Of a DNA stretch of 64,000 bases, positions 38,756 to 50,967 are shown piece by piece. Location of the stretch: the NCBI GenBank assembly GCA_004352715.1, contig SCFE01000076.1, positions 1,002,490 through 1,066,489 on the forward strand, read 5' to 3'. Source of the stretch: Hofstenia miamia. Its lineage: Eukaryota; Xenacoelomorpha; Acoela. Positions within the stretch are counted from its first letter, which is position 1. Each line of letters opens with the position of its first letter. The notes under the pieces are model-generated. The model ran no database searches. It was given only the letters and a program-made list of their open reading frames with translations, and was not told the DNA's origin. Made by a program: the position numbers and the translations under genes.

Positions 38756-40092
38756 TAAATCTAAAAATGCAAAACACTACAAGCTACCTGTTCAAGAACC
38801 TTTCCAATGGATACAGATCTCTGATCAGAATACAATAACAACGGTATTGAAAGAAATATGAAGGTATTAGTCACAGCCTTTTAGAGTAAATATAGTGTAC
38901 TCAAATATTATTGGATAATTGAGAAGTAGTTGTCACTCTGAGACACACCACGTTTAACAGACAAGTGTTCCATTACGGACACCGATAACTCTTGGCTGTG
39001 AGGAAAATTGCTGACGAGCAAACTTTCGATTCCACATGGCTATGCGACTATGTTTGTAACAGAACTGCACCAGAAAATGATTATAATTTTGATAAAAATT
39101 GCCAATGATACGCTATGTTTACCTATGTCTAATTCTTATCAATCATGTAGAATACAGTAAGGGGTGTAATTTCATGTCTGTTTCGACTGATTTGAGAGTT
39201 AGGCATAGTAAAATGAAGACTTAGAAAAATTCGAATAAACCTATTATTTACTCACGATTGTGAGTAGCATCTGCATAATATAAGTCGATTGCGCGATAGC
39301 AAAACAGGGGATTGCTGAGCAAATTTTTGTGTCTCCGTGATGAGTATGAACAGCATCACCAGAAAATGCCCGTGTCCTGATGATTTTCAACATTTGATTA
39401 AAAACGAACAGGCTAATGTATATATATATATATTGCGTGATATTCCGGCTTTTCCTATAAATTTACTTTTCACGGAGACAAGTATTCAATCAAAAATATA
39501 CAATATTTCCAAAGCTATTCAACGTTTGTCATCTTCTCAAAACAATTGCATTCTCAGAGGAAATCCATTTGCCTTTACCATATGGTTTTTCCAGTAGGAT
39601 GATCTACTTTGGGAACAAAGTAGTACTTACTTTTAATGAATAGCTCTTCAAAAATTGCAAAAGGCTTCGTAGTATTCAATTCCGTAAATTGATATTGAAT
39701 TCAATCAAAGATATCCTAAACAAAACACAATTGCATACATTTTATAAAAAGATGTAAAATGGTTAAAAAATTGTCAAAAAATTTAATTTTTAAAAAAGTT
39801 TAATATTTTATATTTGTAATTTGAAGCTCCCTGAAATTTGCTGGTATTGTTTACAATTTCAAAAATTGATTTTAATGCTTCACATGACAATATCTTATCT
39901 AGCATGGGTTCCCTAAATTGTGTTCACCCTTCTCAATTTTATTAAATCGCTTAATAAGATACTATCGAATTGTTTTCATTTGCTTGCTTTACAACCAATT
40001 ATTATCCATTATATTATTATGTCACTAGAGCCAATCACATTCTATTTCATTGCATAAATTACTCGCAAAATATATTTGCAATTTCAAGATTT

Positions 40093-40279
40093 ATGGATTC
40101 AACCGGCAACTACTCTGTGGTGTGTAACTCCAACCACGAATCGTTCGTATCTCATTTCTCAAGCATTTATATTTGGTTTACAATATCTTTCTCATTTGTT
40201 GGAATTTGTGCAAACGCTTTGAGTTTTATAACAATTCGTTCTATGAATATTTACAATTCGGCAGTCGTTTATTTGTTAG
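40093..40279 (+). CDS. GPCR exon 1 (N-terminus, TM1, start of TM2)
   Basis: ATG at 40093 reads MDSTGNYSVVCNSNHESF, a short extracellular tail, then TM1 and SMNIYNSAVVY. Two donors are possible. GTTAGG at 40275 (phase 2) joins the acceptor before 43023, giving VVYFLALAVWD with canonical TM2 spacing. GTATCA at 40280 (phase 1) joins the acceptor before 43010, giving VVYLLVTFHSLALAVWD. The first fits the family better; the second has the stronger donor. Confidence 0.8.
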
Positions 40280-43200
40280 GTATCACATTACATATTTATT
40301 ATTAATAAATAGTGTTTCTGTATTTTCAAATTCTTAAAAATGAAAAAAAATTTATTCTTAAGTATTAAAATATTTTATATTAAGTCAAACATGGCCGTCA
40401 TTTATAGATGTAGTTCAAACGTTTGAATAAATTGAAATTAGCTTTACCACAAATTAAATTTTTTTACTTTGAAAAATGCTTTTTAGTTTTCTTTAGGCCC
40501 TCATCTTTTTACAAGCTTATAAAAACTCATAATGAATGAAAAAACAAAACTCATTTCCATTTGAAATTCATCAATAGAAATTGTGTAACGATTTTTGGCA
40601 AAAGTTTCTATCAATAAAATGTTTTTCTTCTAAAGATTTAAAATCGTAGATTTTATTTTATCCCTTTAATTCTTAAAATACAAATAAGATTGTGGAAAAT
40701 TAAATCCTTAACACTAGAACGACCAAATGTGTCAAAAGTGACTCAACCTACATTTTTGTTTACTTCCACATGCATTTTTTAAAAACAACAGCAGGTTTAT
40801 GCACCACCAAATATGCTGATGATCCATTTAAATTTGCATGTGTAATTTTTTTTTCATTCTTTTTAATAATGTTCTATTTTGAAATTCTGTATGAAAAAGA
40901 ATCCTAAGAAGTAATGGCCTTTCTAGTGTAAAATACTTAAGTATTTTTGATGTAAATAATGGACTTTATCACATTCAATGTTATTCCTGTCATTTTTCTA
41001 TGATTTATCGATCATATCCATATTGAAACATTAAGAAATACGCTAATCCATGTTGATTAATTTTATTTAAAATGAACATCAGTTAACGTACAATTTAATA
41101 TTCTATGAATATCTTGTTACATATGAAAGTCAAAAAACAGTTTTTCTTGTCATTAACCAAAGGTGGACTCCACACTTGTGGCATTTCCATCGAGTTTGGC
41201 CACCAGAACATGTTTAAATCTGCCTTTCTTGTCGTGTACTGGTAGATGATCAATTATCCAATGGTATGTTGTCTCTAACCGATAGTTCGTTTGGTCTTCA
41301 TCTTTTGAGTGGTGTTTGGATGACAGCCAAGCTAGGCCTTCTAGCCAACGACTTTCTACATTTTGTCAACCCACTACATATGGAAAGGGTGAATGTTATC
41401 AATGATATTCGTTTTTGTGGAATATATCAACCACTTCATTAGAAAGTTGAAATACTGGACAAGACATTTGCATAGCATGAGTAGGGTGTCTCCATCTGTA
41501 GTTTCTGCTGGCAGAACGGCTTTGTAAGGAGTTTTCGATTATTGTGTCTTCTGCACCGGCATCTTCAGTTTCAGAATAGACTCTTCCTCCCAATCAGTTT
41601 CTATATCAGAACTGTCTTATAACGTTCACTTGAATTACATAGCTTTTTGCATACCTCCACCTTAGCAGCACGTGGGTTTCGACTCATCGGTGGAAGTAGC
41701 TAAAAATAGATAAAATGTAATTATTAAGAGCAAAATGTAAAAATTATTCATATTTATTTATATATTGCATTTGAAAAGCATTTGAAATGCATTAATAATA
41801 TGACACATTTCTGAAATTGTATCCAATTGGAAACACATTTTTAAGGCATCTTTTTTCTTATTGTTTCCAATTGGGTACACACGTTTAGGCCATGACAGTA
41901 ATTAAATAAAAAAGTTAACCAACTATAAAATGTATTTTTTATTATATTTAGATGTTATAAATAGCATTCTAATTAATTTTCACAAACGTACTTTCATACA
42001 TATAGAAAGAATCTTAATAAACTTACTCCAGTTTGAATTTACTTGAAAAGCACACTAGATATTTTCAAACAAAGCGCGCAAGTGTATATGCTAAATGACT
42101 ATTTCAAACAAAACAGATATATATATATATATATATATATTAATTTTAAGCTAAACCAATTAATTCATTCAAACAAGAATTCTGAATGTCTTAAATTTAT
42201 GTATCCATATGGACATTAGCTATAATATTTCAGAGTGGTCATGTGTTTCCAAGAGAGCGATCCAAATGTCATTCTAACATATTATTGTTTATTTTCATTG
42301 ACAAGTGCTGTTTTTGAGACCGGAAAATAATCACTCTGAAATTAATAGTGCATTTTTACGAGAGCGCTCTGACTTAATTAATTGGCCGTAGAGCGCTACT
42401 CTTGGCCTTTGGTAGTATGTTTTCACGAGAGCGCTCTGGCCATTTTCGAGAACGGACTGCAATGTGTTTTCATGGGAGTGCGTAACCATGCTGAGATAAT
42501 TTAGCATTGCGGGCTTATAGTGCATTTTCACGAGCGCGCTTTTTACCCTGTTACCACAGCAACAGTGCTTGTAATTTCACGAGAGCGATCTGAAATTCGT
42601 CCCGCTATTTCATTGTTTAGAATATTTCAAAGTGGTTATGTGTTTCACGAGAGCTATCCAAATTTCATCCTAACAAATTTTTGGTTGATTTTCATTCACA
42701 AGTTTACTACAATGCCCAACCGTGCTGTTTTTCAGAGCGGAAAATCATCACTCTCAAATTAAACCCTCAATGCTCAATTATCACACCCATGAAAACACAC
42801 TGCAGTCCGTTCTTGAAAATGCCCGGAGCGCTCTCGCGAAAACATGCTACCAAAGGCCAGACGTGACGCGCTAAGGCCAAGTAATTAAGTCTGAGCGCTC
42901 TCGTGAAAAGGCACTATAATAATAATTTGATTTCTACACTGAAAAACTTAAATTTTATATTGGATTATTAATATTCAAAAATACGTTTTATAAGTTCCGA
43001 GTTTGTCAGTAACATTTCATAGTTTAGCATTGGCAGTATGGGACACCTTATCCATTGTGGTTGATGGTCCTTTCGACTTATTACAGCAGTTATATAAATT
43101 TCACTTACCAGGATTTCACCTTCAGATTCTTGGTATTCTTTAGTATTTTTATTTAAAAATTTGCTATGACAAATACATTTTATGTATAAGCAGAACCAGT

Positions 43201-46200
43201 GGCAGCGGAACGAATTTTTAGTTAAGGAGGGGCAAGTTAGGAATATTACCCAGAATATTAACTAACTAAGAGGTCTTTTGCTGCGTAAATTATAATATTT
43301 AGGGAAGTTTTCTTTATACAGATTGATTTTAGGGAGGGGACAACCTTCCCCGCGTTCTCTGCCACCGAGCAGAAATATCAAGATTAGGACATTAAACATT
43401 TTCCATTACTGTAAGCTGTAAAGGAATTCTTTGATAATTATTATTGTATTTAAAAAATATTTATATGCTTATAACTCAAAACTAATGCAAATTTCTAAAC
43501 TTTGAAAGCGCCAAGGGATAGAGGAGAAATTTAACCACTACATTCAAGTAAGTTCACCAATGTCTATGGCACACGATTTCCAACTTTCCCAGTATGCTTG
43601 GCGAGAATTCTTTGAAAATGTGAAAAATGGCTTGACTTATAAAAGGTGACGAGGATGTTTGTATATTTCATAGGCATGCCGTTCTCGCGTATACTAAACT
43701 TGACGCCTTTAATCCAGTTCTGGATAATAGGGCCGGCGGTATCCCGATATCGTGGTATTTTCACAATACAAAAAAATACGGATACTGCGGTATTATATTT
43801 AAGAGAATGTTTATTGCATGCAAGCTCGCGGATCGATATAATAACTAACAATATTTTGTACGAGGTCCAAAATACGGCAGATTGGAAAACTTGTGTAAAT
43901 TCTAAGAAGAAAGATCTTTTAGGGCATATCTTAACTACACGATTTAATCTGCCCGATTTGTCAGGAATTTGTGGAATGTAAGCTCGGGCCCATTAAATCG
44001 TGTAGTATATTTTTTGTACTGTGCAATGGCATTTTGTTGATCGAACCATCAAATTGAAGATTGCTACAGCTAAGCACAGTGAGAGTTGGCACTTTTTTAA
44101 CCCAGTGAAATCTCAACACTTCCAAATTTATCTCAAATCTTCCAAATTTATTATTTAATTGACACTCGAACTCATTTTTCTAAGGGAAAAGTGTCAATTA
44201 AATAATAAATTTGAAAGATTTAATATAAATTTGGAAGGTTTGAAATTTTATTGGGTGAAAAAAATACTAACACGCAGTGATTTGACATTAATTCACTTGT
44301 TGTGATTGGTCAATGAGCATTGATCCCAAAAATAGCTTGTGTGTAGACATAGACAAGGAGCTATGAATACCAGGAGAAACAAAAATATACTAAAAATATG
44401 TAAGTGGGAAAAGGTTTTTTGCAATGCATACAGATATGTTTATTAATAGATTGCTCTATTACATTGTGCCTAATTATGCCTAATGCATGTTGCGTACCTG
44501 AATATAAATGTGGTTATTACAAGTATGATTGTACGTATTATTGACTTCCAACTGATACTCATGAATAACAGAGATTGCTGGATGCAATCCTTGCGTGTTT
44601 TCGCCCTACACAAAGCATTTGGTGGTTTTCAAGGGCCACTGGTTTCTACCAATGAAAACTACAATGAAAAAGGACGTGTTCGACTAGCGGAAATCCCCAA
44701 TAAATTTGATGGCATTTCTGCTTCATGTTTTAAAAAGCATTAAAAGCAAACAAGTAAATTTTTGTTTTAGTTTATAAATTTGTATCAAAGATTAAAATTA
44801 ATTTTATGATGATTCAATATATGTCACAATTTTAAATCCATTTAAAATATTTGCTATAGAAGAAATGCATTAAATGAATGAAACCAGTTATGTCATTTAC
44901 TAAGAGTGTTAAAAATGGAGAAACATTTACACTAGAATATAAGAAATTTTTTTGACTTATTTATTGTAGTAGATTCATTTTCACTTTCAAATTTTCATCA
45001 TATTCTATATATATATATATATTTGATTTTCATGTCCTTATTCACAATCAAAGGCTTAATTCTATAAAATGTTACATTTAGGCCAACAAATTTATGTTCT
45101 CAGGAAATAGAGAAACATTAAAATCAATGCTTATCAACAGTTTATGTCTAGTGACGAAATGTAATCTTTTCACGAATTTGCTACTGGAATTTCACAATGT
45201 GCTATTAAGCGAGAAAAAAGTGTCGTAGTTTTTGAGATGGAGATTAAAACTTTTGTAAATACTATCTGGACCATTACAATTGATGAATTCTTATCATATT
45301 CAACCTATTTCTGTTCTTTTAAAATACCAACATTAAGTAAAGTTCTAGATGGTAAACTTAAAGTTTGGTCCGAATTTGAGAATGTTGTAAATTCTATTCG
45401 AAGTTTTGAATTTTTTCATTCTTACCATCAGCTTACTGATGTTCTTCTTGGTGAGTTTGGTTCACTAAATTATAGTTGGCTGCAAAAAAAATGAGACTGA
45501 ACACCTATTTTTTAACGCTTTGTGGAAACGTATTGAGACGTTTTAGAGGAAAACTATAAAAATAAAACACAACGAGAATTTTGTGAACTTTAAAATGGTC
45601 AAACAAAAAAGTTAATAAATTAAACTGGTACTTCGTAATTATTTGAAAACACTTACCAAACAAATTTTTTTGTTTTTGCAATGTTTCTACTTGATTTCTT
45701 CGGAATGGAAACGTTGAAACAGCTTGAAAACGCCTTTGCGACATCGCAAATTTTTTGATCAACTTATTTTCGAAAGCTGAAAAAAATTCGACAAGGAGAA
45801 TCTCTCAAAAGAAGAAAAGGAAGTGGACGCCCTCGAAAAATTATTGAAAAATTAATTCAGAAAACAGTCGCAATTGCTCTCAAAAATCCCTATATTTCTG
45901 GGAAAAAAATTGCAAACCGACTTCAAACTGAAGCCGACATCTCTGTGCATGAAACCACAGTTCAGAGAACACTGAAAAAAAGTGGAGTTACAAAAATTGG
46001 CAGAAAAAATCGACTTCTGATTACAAAAGAACATCAAGAAAAAAGATTAAATTTCTTGAAAGATTGGAAAGACTACACTTTTGAAGATGTTTGGATAACT
46101 GATGAGTGCGTATTTCAACTGCACAGAAACAAAGTACAAGTGTGGTCGTCAAAGAAATGTCCAAGACCAACAAAAGCAGTTCCAAAGTTCGACCAAAAAA

Positions 46201-49200
46201 TTATGGTTTGGGGAGCACTTTCCTATCGTGGGTTTTATTTGAAAATTTTAGACGGAAAAGCCACAATCGACAGTCAAAGATATTGCCAAATTATAGCTGA
46301 ATTTATGCCTTATGCTGATGCTTTATATGATGATGGATGGATACTCCAACAGGACGGAGCAACCCTGCACACGTCAGCAAAGACAAAAAATTGGTTTTCT
46401 GAAAATAATATCCAGTTTTTGCAATGGNNNNNNNNNNNNNNNNNNNNNNNNNNNNNNNNNNNNNNNNNNNNNNNNNNNNNNNNNNNNNNNNNNNNNNNNN
46501 NNNNNNNNNNNNNNNNNNNNNTCTGAAAATAATATCCAGTTTTTGCAATGGCCACCAAGTTCTGCTGATCTTTCTCCAATCGAAAACGTGTGGCAGATAT
46601 TGAAAAATGACGTTGAGAAAAAAAATCCGAAAAATATATCCGATTTAAAAGAAAAAATCCAAGAAAGTCAACACATTTTGACATCTGAAATGAAGTCCAA
46701 TTTAATGAAATCAGTTTCAGTTCGTTTGAATGAAGTTATTTCTACAGGAGGAAGACAAATTAGACTTTGATGCTTTTTACTTATAGTCCGTTAATGTATC
46801 TTTAAAATCTTACCTTTCTTGAGTTGTTACGTTCAGTAGTTCAAAAGTAATATGCCTTTTTTCTAGTCTCATTTTTTTTGCAGCCAACTATATGTTCCAA
46901 AACAGCACTGAATGTATTCCAATGCATTGTTTTCATTTTTATTTAAATTATCAAGTTTATCTCGACATGCATATCTTTATGATCGTGACTTTTTGCCATT
47001 ACCAAGCATTCGAACAGTACAAAGAATTATAATAGCTATGCGGTTGAATGATTATTTTTGGTAATCATGGACAAATTCAGTTTTTTCGAATTTGACTGGG
47101 TTTCAAAGAATCTGTTTGCTGCTTATAGATGAAATGTGTGTTAAAGCGACTTTGGAGCTTTCAGGTAGTTATATTATTGGCTATGCAGTCAATGAAGCAT
47201 TTGAAAAAATAAAATTACAAAAAATTATCGGCTATTTGATGGCAAATGTTTATATGGAAGTCCAACATTTATGTTGCAATTAGTTCCCGTGCTTAATCCT
47301 ACTTGGAGAATTTATCTATGAGCAGAGTCTGAACATCATTTCTATATTGCATAATGCTGGTGCAAATATTGTCGGCTCAGTCAGAGAGAATTCGCATGTC
47401 AACAAACAGTTTTCTACACTCTTTCCTGATTTTAATAATGAACACCCGTATGTCGAAATTCATTAGATTCAACAGAACATTGGTTATTACTTGACCTGTC
47501 ACATTTGATCTAATGTGTTCGAAGCAACTGGTATTCTGAGAAGGAGACATTTTTGATTGAATGCATTTTTACAACAAAGAAGTAATGTTTTGAAAGGCAC
47601 TTCTTTGAATTTTGCTGCATTGCTTTCGTCTGTTATAGAAAAACAAAAGGTATGCTTGACTTTGAAGATTCTCGATGACAAAATTGTAGCAGCAGTCAGG
47701 ATGTGTGAAAAAAATCAAACATCTAAATTTGTTGAAATGGTTTCTAACATTTTCAGAATAGGAAATGTTAAGTCTCCTACTATAGGATCAAGAAAAAATG
47801 ACAAATTTATAATGGTTATTTCTTCTAAATATGATGAACGCCTTGATTACATAACCTTAAATGCAAATGAGTTTCGTGACATGTGCCCCATAGCAATCAA
47901 CAACGAATAAGAAGCTTAACTTTGGAAACTAGTTTTGGTATTTTTCGTACGTTGATGGGATTAAAAGAACGTTCAGAATTTTTATTAGATTTTGGATTTT
48001 CGTATGCAATGCTAGGAGAATTTCAGACCTGATCCATTTGAGCGGCAGTTTAAAATTTACCGTTAGTCTTCAGAAAGCAATTACTATGTGTCTGTAAATC
48101 AAGTGATGAAAGCATTTAAGAATAATACTCTGCAATTATTGAATGGCATCGACGCTTCAGATAAATTATTCCTGTGAGTCGGATTGTAAATTTAGAGGAG
48201 CAGAACCTGATTACATTATTATCAATGACTATTTGCGATTTTAACAACAATTGCTAACTAATTCTATTGTGTATGTATACGTTCTGAATTCGCCCTCTTC
48301 CGTAATGTTTCTTTAATTCCTCGTCTGCTGTGAAGCTCTCTTTGTTCAAGTCCATTCCTCGCGCCATTCTTCTTTACTCTTCTCCCTGTTTGTTGCCGTC
48401 TCGTGCCTTGTTCAACTCCATGGAACGATCTCAGAAGCATGCTTTCAAATGGACTCTCCCTTGCCATACAAAGATGATCTTCTAAAATTCTCAGATCTCC
48501 CACTTCCGCTCTACTTCCATGCTGTGATCTCCGCCTGTTTAATCATTTGCTCACTCGCAAATTGGACCTTTGATCCTTTTGATTTCATAAAGTTCTCTAA
48601 TTCCCGTTCCACTCGCTCTGATGATGTTGTCACTTTCTCCATTCGTCTTCCCAAGAACCATCGCATCATTCACTCGTTTTTCAATCGTGCTTGTATCACC
48701 GCTAATTACATTTTGACTCTCAACCCTCCAACAGCCACTGATTTCTTTTCCCCGCCGCCGAGCTTCAAGAAATCTTTGATGTATTTTCTCTTTGCTGAGC
48801 TCTTCTCCAACTTCGCTTACTCTTCGATCTGCTCCTACTTTATCTGCTGTCACTGTCCTCGCTGCCCTAAAACTTAACTTGTTTTTACATTTTTGTAGTG
48901 TTTGCCTTCAGCGGCTAATAAAGTCATTTTTATTAATTATTATTTTAGCAAAATTTCAATTAGTTGATGTTAAAGGCTCAAATGATATGATTTCCTTAAT
49001 GAACTTTCTCGTGGTCGTCTATCGATTCCCGATGAAACAATAATTAAGTATATATTAGATTGCTATGAAATTTATTTGTCTGTGCGTAACATCAAATGCA
49101 CTTTATACGTTATGAAACTTTTTGAATCATTGGCAACTGAAGATGAAGAACATCGAAGACTATTATTTACTCCTCTACACAAAACTTCTAGGTGTTTCTT

Positions 49201-50936
49201 CAACACTCTTAGTTGAGGTTAGATATGCAAATTAGATGGTGAAATGCGGAAATTTTTTAAGTCAAATAAATCAAAACAATAATTAAGAAGCTTCCTTCTT
49301 CATCAAATTTTAGTTAATTCTCTATGTATGTAAAGTGGTGCTTTCAGTTTTAATGTAACAATTTGCTACAGTTGTATTTCGATTTTACTGTATTTATAGA
49401 AATCTTAAAAAATATTTGCCTCCTATACATTATTTCCGTGTCATCTCCTGTTACCTGACAGACTACTGGATTGCTTGTGATAAAAATTAGCATTGAAAGG
49501 TGTAATCGATTAATAAAAAAACTGTATTATTTTAGGAAGGTCAACTTACAACAATTTCAAAAATGGCAACTAATGGCGTTCTAAAAAATTAATTAGTGGC
49601 CATTTTTGAAACGTAAAATCCATTAATGAATTTCCATTGATGGTAACGAATTCTCCCACCATTAAATTTTAGCAACCATCCGCGCTACTAATTACTCAGA
49701 GGCGTCGCGTCTTTAGTGGCCATGGGGCCCGACTCCACCAAGATTAATATAATTACAAATCTAAAAATTTAAATATAAGTGAATGCAAATTTTCATGTTT
49801 TGCCCTGATTAAGTTTGATATAAAATGCGAATTAACTGTAAAAGTTATAAAAATTGTGCAATATTAATTAATGCCGTGCCCATTTCAAGTTATCAATCGC
49901 TGTGAGGAAACCTAAGAAATAACGCGACGCATGATGAAATGAATCCGAATGTAAATATATTGCTTTTCGTGGGGCCTTAAGCGACGGGCCCTTCGTGAAA
50001 CACTATTGGCTAAAACAATTATACAAAGCCGTTTGTAGAATGCGACAAATTACCGCTAAAAAAATTAGATATAAAGTATTGTATGATAAAGATTCTTGAT
50101 TGCAATTGGAGCAAGATACTGATAGAACAACTCCTCACACCTCCGGTGAAACGAAAAAATTTCATGTCTTAAAACGGCATTCAATTTCTACTGTGGCCAC
50201 AAAATTCTCAAGATATTATTACTGTGGCCACAAAATTCTCAAGATATTATTACTGTGGAAAAGGAGATCATCCTCATGAACTTCGTAAAAATAGCAACAT
50301 TAAATTTCAGCGGGCATATGTAGAAATTTGATGAACTGTATTTCCCTGAGTTTATCGAAATTTTTAGCAAACAATGGAAAAAATTGAAAAAACTTAAACC
50401 ATGTGTTTATGGGGAATTTGTTTTGCTATTATTCCGACTTTTCTGTTTTTAAATTTGTTCATTCATTGGTCTGTAAATTAAATTTTCCTGATTCCTATTT
50501 TTTGCGACGCGGTATACGATTACAACAACTTAAGACATAAATTGAAAATAGTATATTAGAGTATATGAGAAAGGTCTACATTGGCACATTTAGTCGAAAT
50601 TTGTCATTATTGCGCCAAGACTATTTTATCTAAATATATATTAATTTTGCATAATCAAATATTTGTTCAGTCTAGACTACATTTGTTATATCTCTATTCA
50701 TTTGTATAAAGACAAGATATGAGCAAATATAAATTTTGCTTAATATCAATACGGATTCCTATAGTGGTCAACTGAAATGTTGGATGTATCTACATACATT
50801 CTTGCATCTACGTGGAATCAATTGCTACTCAGACAATGCATGTAATTGCATACCGTGTTTAATGTATTTATTAATATTAAATGAATTCAATTTAATACGA
50901 ATATATGTTATTTACCAATGCATCACGACAAAATCT

Positions 50937-50967
<31 letters not shown>

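Larger units (their letters stand above)
36421..39416 (-). mobile_element. 3.0-kb DNA transposon with about 280-bp terminal inverted repeats, between TA microsatellites
   Basis: 36421-36696 and 39136-39416 are inverted copies, over 90% alike by eye, starting ttagcctgttcgtttttaat on both strands. Both outer flanks are TA repeats (left tatgtatata, right tgtatatata), so a target duplication cannot be read safely; gtatat would fit. Inside is a decayed minus-strand transposase and a GC-rich insertion. The long inverted repeats are unusual for a hAT-like transposase. Confidence 0.85.
45473..46890 (+). mobile_element. Tc1/mariner (DD34E) element, 1418 bp as assembled, in a TA target
   Basis: The ends are exact inverted repeats of about 27 bp (tagttggctgcaaaaaaaat and its complement), flanked by TA on both sides (45471-45472, 46891-46892). 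That is the Tc1 signature. Contains one transposase gene on the plus strand. The 94-nt N run inside is false (see transposase), so the true length is close to 1294 bp. Inserted in the P-element relic, so it is the younger of the two. Confidence 0.93.
44476..49215 (+). pseudogene. P-element/THAP9-like transposase, decayed and twice interrupted
   Basis: THAP-type start at 44476: MPNACCVPEYKCGYYKYDC, then LPTDTHE, and RVRLAEIPNKF, matching the C-x-x-C-V-P start and the L-x-x-x-A-V-P-x-x-F end of THAP fingers. 45190-45470 is a middle piece. After the Tc1 insertion follow LSRHAYLYDRDFLPLPSIRT (the P-element L-P-L-P-S-x-x-T block) and LLLIDEMCVKATLELSG (first catalytic Asp, 47092-47283). Next are the 47557-47910 piece and FQxDPFERQFKIYR with NYYVSVNQ (about 48030-48110), the D-x-x-E-x-x-F-G-x-x-R...N region with the last acidic residues. 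The C-terminal piece LSIPDETIIKYILDCYE is at about 49020-49075. Frameshifts throughout. Tc1 (45473-46890) and a LINE fragment (48280-48960) split it. Lies wholly in GPCR intron 2. Confidence 0.75.

Noticed and set aside
40970-41120. Possible extra GPCR exon after exon 1
   Set aside because: No TM2 motif or open phase-compatible piece; the 43.0-kb exon fits far better.
43646-43981. 111-aa open frame in GPCR intron 2
   Set aside because: It spans a gcggtat-type repeat patch and half of a palindromic short repeat; no domain, and composition is that of the repeats.
48264-48853. Minus-strand open frames of 79 and 100 aa, rich in Arg/Glu
   Set aside because: They overlap the plus-strand LINE C-terminal frame; the purine-rich minus strand explains the lack of stops. 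No motif seen in them.
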